From: Afipia sp. GAS231
GTDB taxonomy: Bacteria > Pseudomonadota > Alphaproteobacteria > Rhizobiales > Xanthobacteraceae
DNA: 64,000 nt
Direction: 5' to 3'
Assembly (NCBI RefSeq): GCF_900103365.1
Contig: NZ_LT629703.1
Location: 5,256,501-5,320,500, forward strand
A program made the translations under genes and the position numbers. Under the pieces are notes generated by a model, which worked only from the letters and a program-made list of their open reading frames with translations, was not told the origin of the DNA and ran no database searches. The stretch's first letter is position 1, and each line of letters starts with the position of its first letter. This document shows, piece after piece, positions 27,338 to 36,550 of this stretch.

Positions 27338-28315
27338 CTATCGCCGCAGGAACGCCTCGAGCCGGGCGAACAGCGGGTTTTCGCGGTCGAGCACGTAATC
27401 GAGCGAGGCCACCGACACCGTGTCGGCGCCGTGCTCGCGCAGGAAACTGCCGAGCGCGTAAATCTGCATCGGCGGGCAGTGCAATGTCAGCATGCCCGAC
27501 GAGGTCGGACCGCCGAACGGGGCCACCACGCCGAAGCGGTTATGGGCTTCCGCCAGCAGCGTATCGTTGCAGCCGGCAAAACGGGTACGCACTTCGCGAT
27601 ACTTGCTGGCGCGGGCGCGGGCGGCGATGTGATCCAGGATCACCCGCGCAGTCTCGCGGGCCGCGTCCGACCAGTCGGCGTCTTTGGAGGCGACGAGATT
27701 GGCCTGGCTGCGCAGGATCACGCCGTCGTCGAGTACCTTGAGCCCGTTGGCGGAAAGCGTCGCGCCTGTCGTGGTGATATCGACGATCATTTCTGCGGTG
27801 CCGACGGCGGGTGCGCCTTCGGTGGCGCCGGCACTCTCGATGATGCGGTAGTCGACCACGCCGTGGGCGGCGAAGAAGTTGCGCGTCAGGTTGATGTACT
27901 TGGTCGCGACCCGCATCCGCCGGTTATGCTGGGCGCGAAAGCCCGTGGTGACGTCGTCAAGATCGGCCATGGTGCGGACGTCGATCCAGGCCTGCGGTAC
28001 CGCGACCACGACGTTGGCGCTGCCGAAACCGAGGCTGTCGATCAGCAGCACGCGCTTGTCGGCGTCGGCAATGCTCTCGCGCAACAGGTCTTCGCCGGTG
28101 ACGCCGAGGTGCACCATGCCGCGCGCCAGTTGCGAGGCGATCTCGCTGGCCGAGAGATACGCGATCTCGACATTGGCGAGGCCTGGTATCGTGCCGCGAT
28201 AGTCGCGCGCGCCGCCGGGCTTGGCCAGCGTCAATCCGGCGCGGGCGAAAAAGGCTTCGGCGTTTTCCTGCAGGCGGCCTTTCGAAGGGACCGCGAGAAC
28301 GAACGGCGCGGTCAT
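27338..28315 (-). CDS. hisG: ATP phosphoribosyltransferase HisG
   Basis: First enzyme of histidine synthesis, joining ATP and PRPP; it is feedback-inhibited by histidine. ATG 28315 overlaps hisZ by four bases. The product is 325 aa with start [19 protein letters not shown] and the PRPP-binding loop [18 protein letters not shown] near 202-219. About 110 residues follow the catalytic core, including [12 protein letters not shown] near residue 271. That is much longer than the short HisG (about 210-230 aa) that normally depends on HisZ. Carrying both is discussed under findings. Confidence 0.95.
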   Translation of the reverse strand: MTAPFVLAVPSKGRLQENAEAFFARAGLTLAKPGGARDYRGTIPGLANVEIAYLSASEIASQLARGMVHLGVTGEDLLRESIADADKRVLLIDSLGFGSANVVVAVPQAWIDVRTMADLDDVTTGFRAQHNRRMRVATKYINLTRNFFAAHGVVDYRIIESAGATEGAPAVGTAEMIVDITTTGATLSANGLKVLDDGVILRSQANLVASKDADWSDAARETARVILDHIAARARASKYREVRTRFAGCNDTLLAEAHNRFGVVAPFGGPTSSGMLTLHCPPMQIYALGSFLREHGADTVSVASLDYVLDRENPLFARLEAFLRR

Positions 28316-29490
28316 GCGGCGCTCCCTTGAGCTGGTGCTGGCGCACCGGGTTTGCCGAGCTGCGTCAGCGCCTCGATCCACACCGAAAATCCGACCGCGG
28401 GGATCGGCGTCGCAGCACCAAGCTGGGTCATCAGCCCGTCATAGCGCCCGCCGGCCACCAGCGGCTCGACGCCGCTGCCTTTGGCGTGCAGTTCGAATTC
28501 AAAACCGGTGTAGTAGTCGAGGCCGCGACCGAACGAGGTCGAGAAGCGGGTCATCGAGGTGTCGATGCCGCGCGCGGCCATGAAGCCGACCCGGCTTTCG
28601 AGCTGGTCGATCGCCGCCGTCAGATCGAGTTTGGCGTCGGCGGCCAGCGCGCGCAGTTGCGCCACCGCTTCGTCCGGATCGCCTGAGATCGCAAGGAAGC
28701 GCTTGATGATGCCGAGCGCATCGCGCGGCAGCGCGCCGCCCTTCAAGGTCGACTGTTCGAGGAAGCGGTCGGCGATTTCGGAAACCGAGCGGCCGCCGAC
28801 ATTGGTGGTGCCGGCGATCGACATCAGGTCGGTCACCAGCGCCAGCGCCGCCTTGCGGTCGGAACCGGCCAGTGCTGCCAGCACGCCCTCATATTCGTTG
28901 CGGCCCGGTGCGGCCGCGAGCGTCAGCCGCTCGATGTCGTCGGTCAGGCTGAGCTTGCGGTTGAAATCCTTGATCAGCCGCCGTCGCCAGACGGGATAGA
29001 GGTTGAGCGCGTCGATCAGCGCGATGAACAAAGCGACGTCGCCGGTGCGGATTTCGACATCCTTCAATCCGAACGCGGCGGTGGCTGCCAGCGCCAGCCC
29101 CAGCATTTCGGCATCCGCCGCGGCGCGGTCCTGCCGTCCGAAGGATTCGATGCCGGCCTGCAGGAACTCGCTCGGCTGGCCGCCGCGATAACGGAACACC
29201 GGGCCGAGATAACTGAAGCCGATGGGCTGGCCGGCGCGGCCGGAGGCGAGATAGTCGCGCGCGACCGGAATGGTGAGGTCGGGCCGCAGGCAGAGTTCCT
29301 CGCCGCTGGCATCGGTGGTCAGGTAAAGGCTCTTGCGGATGTCTTCGCCGGAAAGGTCGAGGAACGGCTCGGCCGGCTGCAGGATCGCGGGCTCGGCCTG
29401 GACGTAGCCGGCTTGCGCAAACGACAACAGCAGCGCGTCCGCCCAGGCGGCGGACCCGGCAACCCCTCGGGCAGCGGCGGTTACGGTCAT
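28312..29490 (-). CDS. hisZ: ATP phosphoribosyltransferase regulatory subunit HisZ
   Basis: A histidyl-tRNA-synthetase paralogue that has lost tRNA charging and instead forms a complex with HisG. The product is 392 aa from ATG 29490. HisRS-like motif 2 ([21 protein letters not shown]) and motif 3 region ([15 protein letters not shown]) are visible, but there is no anticodon-binding domain, as expected for HisZ. It is the upstream gene of a hisZG operon with an ATGA overlap, which favours equal production of both subunits. Confidence 0.93.
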   Translation of the reverse strand: MTVTAAARGVAGSAAWADALLLSFAQAGYVQAEPAILQPAEPFLDLSGEDIRKSLYLTTDASGEELCLRPDLTIPVARDYLASGRAGQPIGFSYLGPVFRYRGGQPSEFLQAGIESFGRQDRAAADAEMLGLALAATAAFGLKDVEIRTGDVALFIALIDALNLYPVWRRRLIKDFNRKLSLTDDIERLTLAAAPGRNEYEGVLAALAGSDRKAALALVTDLMSIAGTTNVGGRSVSEIADRFLEQSTLKGGALPRDALGIIKRFLAISGDPDEAVAQLRALAADAKLDLTAAIDQLESRVGFMAARGIDTSMTRFSTSFGRGLDYYTGFEFELHAKGSGVEPLVAGGRYDGLMTQLGAATPIPAVGFSVWIEALTQLGKPGAPAPAQGSAA

Positions 29491-29734
29491 TTTGACGTCC
29501 AAATACCCGGAAAACCGGGTTTCAGGGGGTGAACGGGCAGATTCTAGGGCTCTCGGCGCAGGCCTTAGCATGGCCCGGGCGGGGTTTCGACAGGGATTGG
29601 GCAAGTCGCTTAACGAAGGCCTTGAGGTCGGAAGGCTTGAGGTCAGGAGGTTTGGGCCGGGCAGGCCGCCATTTCAGGCCCGGTCGCGTCCGCCGGCCCA
29701 ATCCTGTATGATCGGGCATCGACAGGAGCCGCCC

Positions 29735-29941
29735 ATGCTTGCCTGGATCGCTTTCATCGCGCTCTTCATTCTTCCCGTCGCGTTCCTGGCCGGCCGTTAT
29801 ACGGCCAGGCATGCGATCGCGAAGGGCCGCTCCGAGCTCGCCTGGTTCTTCTGGGGCGCGCTGCTGTTCCCGCTGTTCCCGTTTCCTTGCGTCATCGTGG
29901 ACCTGATGCCGCCTCGCAACCGGCAGATGGCAATCACCTAA
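29735..29941 (+). CDS. Small membrane protein of unknown function
   Basis: A 68 aa protein with AGGAG six bases before its ATG. Residues 1-20 (LAWIAFIALFILPVAFLAG) and about 35-56 (LAWFFWGALLFPLFPFPCVIV) form two hydrophobic helices, separated by a basic loop. Its end overlaps the end of the convergent rsmE gene by eight bases. I recognise no family, but the ribosome site and the hydrophobicity pattern support a real gene. Confidence 0.6.
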   Translation: MLAWIAFIALFILPVAFLAGRYTARHAIAKGRSELAWFFWGALLFPLFPFPCVIVDLMPPRNRQMAIT

Positions 29942-30707
29942 CGGCTTTGCCTGCCCAATCGCCCAGCGCGGTCTGCACCAGCGCCAGCGCTGCGACACCC
30001 GCCGTATCGGCGCGCAGGATTCGGGGTCCCAGCGAGAGCCGCAGGATCTTGGGCTGACGCAGCAGCACCGCGCGCTCTTCCTCGGCAAATCCGCCCTCGG
30101 GCCCGATCAGGATGTCGATGCCATCCGGAATGTCGATGCCGTCGGCGGCGGCTGCCTGTTGCAGCGCCTGCACCGGATTGGCGGCCTCAGCCGCCTCGTC
30201 GCAGAACACCAGCAGGCGTGAAGGTTGGCGCTGGCCGAGATAGCGGTCGAGCGCCACCGGCTCGGCCACCTCGGCGAGGCTCAGGATGCCGCATTGCTCG
30301 GCCGCCTCGATCACATTGGCGCGCATCCGCTCGCTGTTGACCCGCGAGACCTGGGTGTGGCGGGTCAGCACCGGCTGCAGGCGCGACGCGCCCATTTCGA
30401 CCGCCTTCTGCACCATGTAGTCGAGCCTTGCGTGCTTGAGCGGCGCGAACACGTAGGCGATGTCGGGCAGGCGATCCTGCGGCCGCGTCGGCGTCACGAT
30501 GATGAGCGCGTCGGGCCGCTTGCGGCCGGCGATCTGCGCCTGCCATTCGCCGTCGCGACCGTTGAAGACCAGGATCGTATCGCCGGCGGCCAGCCGCAGC
30601 ACATTGCCGAGATAGTTGCTTTGGTTGCGCTCCAGCGCCACCGTCTGCCCCGCCTTGAGGGGAGCATCGACAAACAGGCGCGGGGCGCTAAAATCGAATT
30701 CAGGCAT
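29934..30707 (-). CDS. rsmE: 16S rRNA (uracil-1498-N3)-methyltransferase RsmE
   Basis: SPOUT-class methyltransferase, 257 aa, that methylates N3 of U1498 in the 30S subunit. The N-terminal PUA-like domain (about 1-75) leads to the knotted domain with KAVEMGASRLQPV, LIGPEGGFAEEE and LSLGPRILRADTA, which form the SAM-binding knot. It is monocistronic in this window and divergent from the Cys-rich paralogues. Confidence 0.95.
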   Translation of the reverse strand: MPEFDFSAPRLFVDAPLKAGQTVALERNQSNYLGNVLRLAAGDTILVFNGRDGEWQAQIAGRKRPDALIIVTPTRPQDRLPDIAYVFAPLKHARLDYMVQKAVEMGASRLQPVLTRHTQVSRVNSERMRANVIEAAEQCGILSLAEVAEPVALDRYLGQRQPSRLLVFCDEAAEAANPVQALQQAAAADGIDIPDGIDILIGPEGGFAEEERAVLLRQPKILRLSLGPRILRADTAGVAALALVQTALGDWAGKAVR

Positions 30708-30826
30708 CGGTCAGGGTCCAGTCCGGGCCGCCTTTTAGCCCAAAGCGCTGAAGTCAGGAGTCTGTTTTTGGCGGTTGGCGCGGCCCGGCGCCGGGCAAAC
30801 GCCCTATTCCAGAGATTGTCTCGCCC

Positions 30827-31285
30827 ATGATCCGTTGCTTGACCCTGTTGCTGACATTGGTTGCCACCGCCTTGAACGCCGGTTGGGCCTTGGCGCAAAG
30901 CGCTTCCAACAACCGGGCCTGCGTGCAGGCCTTCGCGCCGCTGCGCGAAGAGGCGGAGAGCCGCGGCAGGCTGATCAAGGCTGCGAGCGAGCGCCATGCG
31001 CCGCCGCAAGAGGCTTGCAGGCTGATCGGAGAATTCGCCCAGTCCGAAGTCCGGATGATCAAATATCTGGAAGCCAATTCGGCCGAATGCGGCGTGCCGC
31101 AGCGGACCGCCGACCAACTCAAGGCCGGCCACCAGCGCACCGAGGCCCTGCGGATGAAACTCTGCGCGACAGGACTGCAGAAGCGGGGACCCGTCGGCGA
31201 CTTCCATGGCATCAGCAACATCAGCCTGCGGACCGAACCGGCTCGGCCGCGCGGACCGGTCGGCGACTTCGACAAAGTCCGTTAG
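30827..31285 (+). CDS. Exported four-cysteine protein, short paralogue
   Basis: A 152 aa protein with a signal peptide ending ALAQ (residue 24). The mature domain (30-115) has four Cys at 32, 64, 88 and 113, and the phrases PLREEAESRG, LIKAASERHAPP and MIKY that recur in the next gene. The C-terminal tail contains the heptad RGPVGDF twice (120-126 and 142-148), an internal duplication. It is the first of a tandem pair with the 212 aa protein at 31526. I recognise no named family. The paired Cys and signal peptide predict a periplasmic disulfide-bonded helical domain. Confidence 0.7.
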   Translation: MIRCLTLLLTLVATALNAGWALAQSASNNRACVQAFAPLREEAESRGRLIKAASERHAPPQEACRLIGEFAQSEVRMIKYLEANSAECGVPQRTADQLKAGHQRTEALRMKLCATGLQKRGPVGDFHGISNISLRTEPARPRGPVGDFDKVR

Positions 31286-31525
31286 CTGCCCGTCTCGGGC
31301 ATGAAGTCCGCGTTCAGGCAGATTTGATGTTCCAATGGCGTCGCCTTTAACCGAAACGACCCGAATCAGGGGCAATATTGGCTGCTGATGTGGCTCTACG
31401 CCGCGCTGTTGCCCTATTCGACGGGTTGTTAAGGGCATCCAGCAATCGTAAAAAGCCCCAACGGAGATCGTGCTTCGATCGGAAGACGTAGGGCCCCGCT
31501 GGGCTTTGCCGGAGAAACACCCTTG

Positions 31526-32164
31526 ATGATCCGCCGCCTTATTGTGCCGTTGACAGTTGCCGTCGCGACCTTTCACGCCGGTCACGCTTTCGCGCAGGGC
31601 GCCTTTCCGGCCCCGCTGCCCAATGGTCAAATGGCGCCGCCTGCCGCTTCGTCGCCGGCGAATGACTCGGCTTTTACCAGAGGCGCCGCACCGGTTTCCG
31701 GCCCGGGGTTCGGTGGTGCCGGGCCGCAGCCATCCCCCGGTGGAGCTTCCGGGTCTTCCGACGCCTGCATGAAGGGCTTTGTTCCCTTGCGCGAAGAGGC
31801 GGAAAAGCGCGGCAAGCTGATCAAGGCCGCGAGTGAACGCCATGCGCCCCCGGATGAGGCCTGCAAGCTGATCCGCAATTTCGGCGCGTCCGAAATCAAG
31901 ATGATCAAGTATATCGAAACCAATGCGGCGAAGTGCGGAATTCCGCAGCAGATCGGCGACCAGCTCAAATCCGGCCACGTGAACACCGAGAAGATGCAGA
32001 ACCAGGTCTGCAATGTCGCGCAGCAGGCGGCAAACCAGCAGCGGTCGGCCACCCCCAGCCTCAGCGACGTGCTGGGCACGTCGACGGCATTGCCCGAGGC
32101 GCAGACCGCGAAGAAGGGCGGCAGTACCTTTGATACCTTGAACGGCAACGTTCTGACGCGATGA
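31526..32164 (+). CDS. Exported four-cysteine protein, long paralogue
   Basis: A 212 aa protein with a signal peptide ending AFAQ (residue 24). A Pro/Gly/Ala-rich, probably disordered linker occupies 25-78. The domain at about 80-165 is homologous to the preceding gene; Cys81, 113, 137 and 162 keep exactly the same spacing (32, 24, 25). The tail is Gln/Ser-rich. A TTG three bases upstream would add one Met; ATG 31526 with GGAGA ten bases upstream is taken. The ubiA gene begins 40 bases downstream. Function is unknown. Confidence 0.72.
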   Translation: MIRRLIVPLTVAVATFHAGHAFAQGAFPAPLPNGQMAPPAASSPANDSAFTRGAAPVSGPGFGGAGPQPSPGGASGSSDACMKGFVPLREEAEKRGKLIKAASERHAPPDEACKLIRNFGASEIKMIKYIETNAAKCGIPQQIGDQLKSGHVNTEKMQNQVCNVAQQAANQQRSATPSLSDVLGTSTALPEAQTAKKGGSTFDTLNGNVLTR

Positions 32165-32204
32165 CGCGCGCCCCGATAATCTCGAACCCGCTAACCTCGA
32201 CCTC

Positions 32205-33134
32205 ATGAGCGACGCCACCGCCCGCGTTGCCGATGCGACCGGCAACTGGGTCGATACGCGCGCGCCGTCCTGGTCGCGGCCTTATCTGCGGCTCGCCCGT
32301 TTCGACCGTCCGATCGGATCCTGGCTGTTGTTGATGCCGTGCTGGTGGTCGGCGGCGCTGGCCGCCGGCGTCGCGCGCGATGTCAGACCGTTGGCGTTCG
32401 TGGTCGTGCTGTTCTTCATCGGCGCCTTCGTGATGCGCGGGGCCGGGTGCACCTGGAACGACATCACCGATCGCGACCTCGACGCCAGGGTCGAGCGGAC
32501 GCGGTCGCGGCCGATACCGGCAGGCCAGGTGAGCGTGTCGCAGGCCCTTGTCTTTCTGGTGCTGCAGGCCCTGATCGGGCTCGCCGTGCTGCTGCAGTTC
32601 AACCGCTTTGCGATCATGACCGGCATCGCGTCGCTGGTGATCGTCGCGGTCTATCCGTTCATGAAGCGCATCACCTGGTGGCCGCAGGTCGTGCTCGGCC
32701 TGGCGTTCTCCTGGGGCGCGCTGATGGGCTTTGCGGTCATGCTCGGGCGGATCGATCTCACCGCACTCACGCTCTACGCCGGCTCGATCGCCTGGGTGAT
32801 CGGCTACGACACCATCTATGCGCATCAGGATGCCGAGGACGACGCGCTGATCGGCATCAAGTCCACCGCGCGCCTGTTCGGCGCCCGCACCCACCGTGCG
32901 CTGGTCGTGTTCTACGCACTCGCGGTGGTGCTGATCGGTGTGGCGCTGGGGCTGGCCGGCGCGCGATGGCCGGCATGGCTCGGGTTAGTCGCGTTCGCGG
33001 CCCATCTGGCCTGGCAGATTCGAAGGCTCGATATCAGCGATCCCGCGCTGTGCCTGCGCGTTTTCAAATCCAACCGCGATGCCGGGCTGTTGCTGTTCGC
33101 AGGCTTGCTGGTGGATGCGGTGATGCGGGCGTGA
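32205..33134 (+). CDS. ubiA: 4-hydroxybenzoate polyprenyltransferase UbiA
   Basis: Integral-membrane enzyme that attaches the polyprenyl tail to 4-hydroxybenzoate in ubiquinone synthesis. The product is 309 aa with about nine helices. The first Asp-rich motif is GCTWNDITDRDLDARV (NDxxDxxxD, about 83-91) and the second is YDTIYAHQDAEDD (near 205-217); both bind the Mg-pyrophosphate of the prenyl donor. It is likely transcribed with the two exported paralogues upstream, since only 40 bases separate them. Confidence 0.95.
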   Translation: MSDATARVADATGNWVDTRAPSWSRPYLRLARFDRPIGSWLLLMPCWWSAALAAGVARDVRPLAFVVVLFFIGAFVMRGAGCTWNDITDRDLDARVERTRSRPIPAGQVSVSQALVFLVLQALIGLAVLLQFNRFAIMTGIASLVIVAVYPFMKRITWWPQVVLGLAFSWGALMGFAVMLGRIDLTALTLYAGSIAWVIGYDTIYAHQDAEDDALIGIKSTARLFGARTHRALVVFYALAVVLIGVALGLAGARWPAWLGLVAFAAHLAWQIRRLDISDPALCLRVFKSNRDAGLLLFAGLLVDAVMRA

Positions 33135-33141
33135 TGGCCCC

Positions 33142-33262
33142 GTCATTGCGAGGAGCGATAGCGACGAAGCAATCCATGTCTCCCCGCGCGATGGGTTGCC
33201 TCGCGAAGTCTGTCATCGGGTGCGCGTATGCGCCGCCGGTGCCTCGCCGGGCGTGGACTCAT
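33142..33262. repeat. Dispersed palindromic repeat, type D, degenerate copy
   Basis: GTCATTGCGAGGAGCGATAGC at 33142 and GAAGCAATCCATG match the left arm of the repeats at 22126 and 51220. The right part (CTGTCATCGGGTGCGCG, then GGCGTGGACTCATTAG) is decayed. It begins eight bases after the ubiA stop. Confidence 0.7.
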
Positions 33263-33656
33263 TAGCGCGCAATCCGCCAATGTTCTGAATCTGCTTCCGC
33301 TGATGGCGGACATGGCCGCATTTGCTGCCGGGCGCCCGTGTAGCGAATGACCCGGAAGTCGAGCAGAGGATGGGTCCGGGCAAGCGTTTTGCTTGGGGTG
33401 CGGAGATAAGTCTGGTAAATTTAGCTAAGTTAGTGTGCCCGGGCCGTTGGCGGCGCGGAGACTACGGTGACCACAGTGTCCCTGTCGGTTATTGCGGAAC
33501 GATAGTAGAGCCGCATCCCCTCTATATGTCTTGCGAACGTTTCGTCCTGGCCCGGCAACGCGGTCGTAAGTGCCGCTCCGATTCGACATCGTGGTTGTGG
33601 CTTGCGGCCATCGGCGACAGAGCCGAAGGTAACGCAAAAACGCACGGAGGAATCTC
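33263..33656. other. Long spacer with no recognisable gene
   Basis: Nearly 400 bases upstream of the metallo-beta-lactamase-fold gene. An open frame from 33322 runs into that gene in another frame and gives a Cys/Trp/Arg-rich product with no domain, so I do not call it. AT-rich TAAATTTAGCTAAGTTAG (33417-33434) may belong to the promoter. Confidence 0.4.
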
Positions 33657-34529
33657 ATGGCCGGCTCGAATCATGAAAGCGCTCCCTTGCAGTGGTCGGT
33701 GTTCATCACCAAGCGGCCTGGCCTCAACCGCGAGCTGCCGTCAGGCTACGAGTCCCTAGCCTGGGTACCTAATTCGTCCACACTGATCTATGGCGAGCGG
33801 GATGCCGTGCTGGTCGACACTTTCCTTACCGCCGAAGCCTCGCAGGCCCTGGCGGACTGGGTCGCGGCGAGCGGCAAGAACCTGACCACGATTTACGCGA
33901 CCCACGGCCACGGCGATCATTTTTTTGGCATCGGACTGCTCAGGCAGCGCTTCCCCCATGCACGGGCAGTGGCAAGACCGGACATCGTGGAGGTCATGCG
34001 TCACGAGCTCGATCCGCCCTATTTCAACAGCTTCTGGAATTCGCGCTTTCCCGGCCAGCTCCCGCAACAGCTCGCGGTGGCCGAGGCACTCGAAGGGAAT
34101 ATCATCGAACTGGAAGGGCACCAGTTGGTCTTGATCGACACCGGCTATACCGACACGGCCTTGTCCACGAGTCTGCACGTCCCTTCCATCGATCTGGTGG
34201 TGGCCGGGGACGCCGCCTACAACGGCGTGCATCCCTATATGGCGGAGGGCAACCCGCAAACCTGGCTCAAATGGATCGCCGCTCTCGACAAGCTCGAATC
34301 GCTGAAACCCCGCACCGTGATCGCCGGCCACAAACGGCCCGAGAACGACGACCACCCTCGGATCATCGAGGAAACGCGCAGTTATTTCCGGGACTTCATG
34401 CGCCTCAACGAGGAAACCACGACCGTGCGCGAACTCTTCGACCGGATGATGGAGCTTCATGGAGACCGGGCCAATCCCGGTTCACTCTGGGGCGGAGCGA
34501 CGGCCGCCAAGGCACAGCATAACTCATGA
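33657..34529 (+). CDS. Metallo-beta-lactamase-fold hydrolase
   Basis: A 290 aa cytosolic enzyme of the MBL superfamily. The zinc motif HxHxDH is THGHGDHFF (His83, His85, Asp87, His88). Further ligands are probably the Asp in VAGDAAYNG and the His in IAGHKRPEN. GGAGGAATCTC precedes the ATG. The substrate is unknown; the family covers glyoxalases, quorum lactonases, arylsulfatases and RNases, and the VLIDTGYTDTALST segment does not settle which. It lies in a repeat-rich, apparently accessory stretch next to an NTF2-like gene and an IS110 element. Confidence 0.85.
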   Translation: MAGSNHESAPLQWSVFITKRPGLNRELPSGYESLAWVPNSSTLIYGERDAVLVDTFLTAEASQALADWVAASGKNLTTIYATHGHGDHFFGIGLLRQRFPHARAVARPDIVEVMRHELDPPYFNSFWNSRFPGQLPQQLAVAEALEGNIIELEGHQLVLIDTGYTDTALSTSLHVPSIDLVVAGDAAYNGVHPYMAEGNPQTWLKWIAALDKLESLKPRTVIAGHKRPENDDHPRIIEETRSYFRDFMRLNEETTTVRELFDRMMELHGDRANPGSLWGGATAAKAQHNS

Positions 34530-34618
34530 CTGATAAATTGCCGGGCCAAGGCTGCGATGCACGAGGTCCGTCTTTGCACGAAACCGACATAGCCCGCATG
34601 GTCGCCCACGGGCGTTGC

Positions 34619-34999
34619 TTATTTTCTCTCCGGTGCTGAAAACATCGGATTGCCATTAGCGGAGGCCGAAGCAGGGACTTCCTCTTGCATAACATCCCAA
34701 TGCTCGGCCACCTTGCCGCCCTCTAGTCTGAATATGTCGACGGCTATCATCGGCTTTGGTCCCCATCCAACATAACGTCCATGAACCATCACCAGATCGC
34801 CTTCGGCCACCGCCATACCTGGTTGATAAGAAAAGTCCTTGGGCAATTTGGGGATCAGATCCTTTATCGCAGCCGGACCGTTCGGAATTGTTGGATTGTG
34901 CTGAATATAATCGGCCGTGAAATGTTCCACGACATTTGGGTCCCTGTCGATGAACGCGCCGATCAACGCGCGTAAGGCTATCTGCTTATTGGTTTCCAT
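34619..34999 (-). CDS. NTF2-like / SnoaL-type small protein
   Basis: A 126 aa cone-fold protein; ATG 34999 has AGAGGAA upstream. Features of the predicted-SnoaL/ester-cyclase-like group are AFIDRDPNVVEHFTADYIQHNP near the start, GDLVMVHGRYVGWG, and the end AVDIFRLEGGKVAEHWDVMQ. The last gives the conserved Trp and His/Glu of the cavity. Members range from polyketide cyclases to detoxifying isomerases. It is convergent with the MBL gene; the two are often mobile accessory genes. No specific role is assigned. Confidence 0.78.
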   Translation of the reverse strand: METNKQIALRALIGAFIDRDPNVVEHFTADYIQHNPTIPNGPAAIKDLIPKLPKDFSYQPGMAVAEGDLVMVHGRYVGWGPKPMIAVDIFRLEGGKVAEHWDVMQEEVPASASANGNPMFSAPERK

Positions 35000-35139
35000 A
35001 GCAAATTCCTCTTTTAGATTGCGGTGAAGATATCGGCACATTTAGCGGAGGCTATTCTCGTGCAGGAGGGACATCAAGGTTATTGCGTCCAAAAACTGCG
35101 TAGAGCTCGTCAACCTCGTGTGGTGGTTTGATTGCCTGC

Positions 35140-35224
35140 GACAAATCAACCCGACGGGCAAATCACCAAAAGTCTGTCCAGCCCTTCGGATAAAAATATT
35201 CCGCTGGCCCCGTCGGGCAAATCA
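35140..35224. repeat. Dispersed repeat abutting the IS110 element
   Basis: The motif CG(A/T)CGGGCAAATCA occurs twice in direct orientation, at 35152-35165 and 35211-35224, 59 bases apart. The AT-rich AAAAATATTCCGCT lies between. I recall this unit in many Bradyrhizobium intergenic regions. The IS110 non-coding end begins just beyond it, so the element probably landed in or beside the repeat. Confidence 0.55.
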
Positions 35225-35376
35225 GATTTAGGACTCCCGCCATCCTGTCCCACCAGAGCAACTGTGCTGAAGTAAACCGGCGATCGGCCGGGCCTCAAGG
35301 CTGGCGCGGGGCGCGCCCCGCCTTCGGCGGCTTACGGCCTTGACCCCGTCCGCTCTCCGGTCTGTTGGCTTGGCAT

Positions 35377-35399
35377 GCGCTCGGTCGATGACCGAGCGC
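35377..35399 (-). repeat. Perfect hairpin downstream of the IS110 transposase
   Basis: GCGCTCGGTC (35377-35386) and GACCGAGCGC (35390-35399) form a 10-bp stem with a three-base loop, 16 bases past the transposase stop. There is no U-tract, so it is not a standard terminator; it may be part of the element's structured end. Confidence 0.6.
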
Positions 35400-35415
35400 G
35401 GTGAGGTGCGCTCGC

Positions 35416-36378
35416 TCAGTTCAGTGCGTAACGGCTGGGATCCCATTTCTGCCGTCGTGCGATCATGATGTTGAGGATGACGATGAGCTTGCGCATGCAG
35501 GCGACAAGCACCACTTTCGGCTTCTTTCCCTTGGCAATCAGGCGGTCGTAGAAGGCCTTGAGCACCGGGTTGTTCTGCGTGGCTGCGCCGAGGCAGGGCA
35601 TGTAGATGGCGTTGCGGACCCAGCGGCGGCCACCCTTGATATGACGCTCACCGCGCCGATGGCCGCTATCGTCGTCGTACGGGGCGGCGCCTAATAACGC
35701 ACCGGCGATCTTGTTGCTCACCTGCCCAAGCTCCGGCATCCCCGCAATGAGGTTGGCGGAGGTCGTTTCGGCGAGGCCCGGCACGCTCTCGATGATCTCG
35801 GCACGCTCGGCAAGGTGTGGCGAGGCCTTGATCTTGGCCGCAATTGCCGCCTCGAGCTTGGCAATTTCACTGACCAGATTCTTCAAGACGCGGGCATGCG
35901 TTTTCTGAACCAGTCCTGGTGCAGCATGCTCGTTTTGGCTTTGCAAGCGCGTCTTGAGATCACCCAGACCGATGCGCGCTTTCACCAGCGCGAGCAACTC
36001 CTCGCGTGCGGCATCGTGGGTCTGGCTCGGCGCCTCGGTAAATATCTCGGCGAACCAGGCGATCATCTCCGCGTCGATCACATCGTTCTTTGCCAGCCGG
36101 CCGGCCGATAGCGCGAAGCTGCGGACGCGTTTGGGGTCGACGATCCGCACCTCGACACCGGCCTGGCGCAGTAGCTTGGCCCAGTCACGCTCGTAACCGC
36201 CGCTCGCCTCCATCACAGCCCTGGTTGCCTTGTACTTGCGAAGCCAGGCCACCAGCTTGCGGTGGCCTTGTCCCGTGTTCGGACAGACCTGACGCAATGA
36301 CAGCGAGCGAATGCACGCATCCACCTTGTCCTTTGCCACATCGATGCCCACGACAATGCGATCATCTTGTGCCATCAT
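35416..36378 (-). CDS. IS110-family DEDD transposase
   Basis: A 320 aa recombinase, full length. ATG 36378 is chosen because a purine-rich AGGAAGGGAG precedes it; a longer frame to 36420 is rejected. The RuvC-like N-terminus supplies the acidic tetrad: Asp13 (VVGIDVAKDK), Glu57 (VMEASGGYE), Asp99 and Asp102 (KNDVIDAE). The C-terminal Transposase_20 domain (about 195-300) holds the ESVPGLAETTSANLI helix-hairpin-helix and Ser238 in YDDDSGHRRG, the expected nucleophile. IS110 enzymes are guided by a bridge RNA made from the element's own non-coding end. No frameshift is seen, so it may be active. Confidence 0.93.
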   Translation of the reverse strand: MMAQDDRIVVGIDVAKDKVDACIRSLSLRQVCPNTGQGHRKLVAWLRKYKATRAVMEASGGYERDWAKLLRQAGVEVRIVDPKRVRSFALSAGRLAKNDVIDAEMIAWFAEIFTEAPSQTHDAAREELLALVKARIGLGDLKTRLQSQNEHAAPGLVQKTHARVLKNLVSEIAKLEAAIAAKIKASPHLAERAEIIESVPGLAETTSANLIAGMPELGQVSNKIAGALLGAAPYDDDSGHRRGERHIKGGRRWVRNAIYMPCLGAATQNNPVLKAFYDRLIAKGKKPKVVLVACMRKLIVILNIMIARRQKWDPSRYALN

Positions 36379-36550
36379 CCACTCCCTTCCTTGCTCGGTA
36401 CGGGCTCGAAGCCCTTGCAACTGTTCGGGTTGAGGAAGACGCCGGAGCTGTCCCTCGCTCTGGTACAGGCTCTGTCGCCTTTGGGGCGTACGGGCTCAGT
36501 TCCAGCAACGGGCGGTTGGTCCGCAACCGCCCGTTCGCTCATTCTGCCAA
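36379..36550 (-). ncRNA. Candidate bridge-RNA region of the IS110 element
   Basis: In IS110-group elements the bridge RNA is encoded between the element end and the transposase start. This stretch fits: about 170 bases, non-coding, with a 12-bp perfect hairpin (AACGGGCGGTTG at 36507-36518 and CAACCGCCCGTT at 36524-36535). A 10-base direct repeat, GTACGGGCTC, occurs at 36398-36407 and 36488-36497. I could not derive the target- and donor-binding loops by eye. In IS1111-type relatives the RNA lies at the other end (35225-35415). Confidence 0.3.

Noticed and set aside
26270..28330. 686-codon open frame antisense to the glycosyltransferase and hisG
   Set aside because: It spans two well-supported genes on the other strand and gives a non-protein-like composition.
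33322..33759. 145-codon frame before the MBL-fold gene
   Set aside because: It overlaps the start of the MBL gene in a different frame and lacks a ribosome site and domain content.
36486..36540. Hairpin at 36507-36535 as a Rho-independent terminator
   Set aside because: Neither strand has a proper U-tract directly after the stem, and it sits upstream of the transposase, so an element-end structure is more likely.
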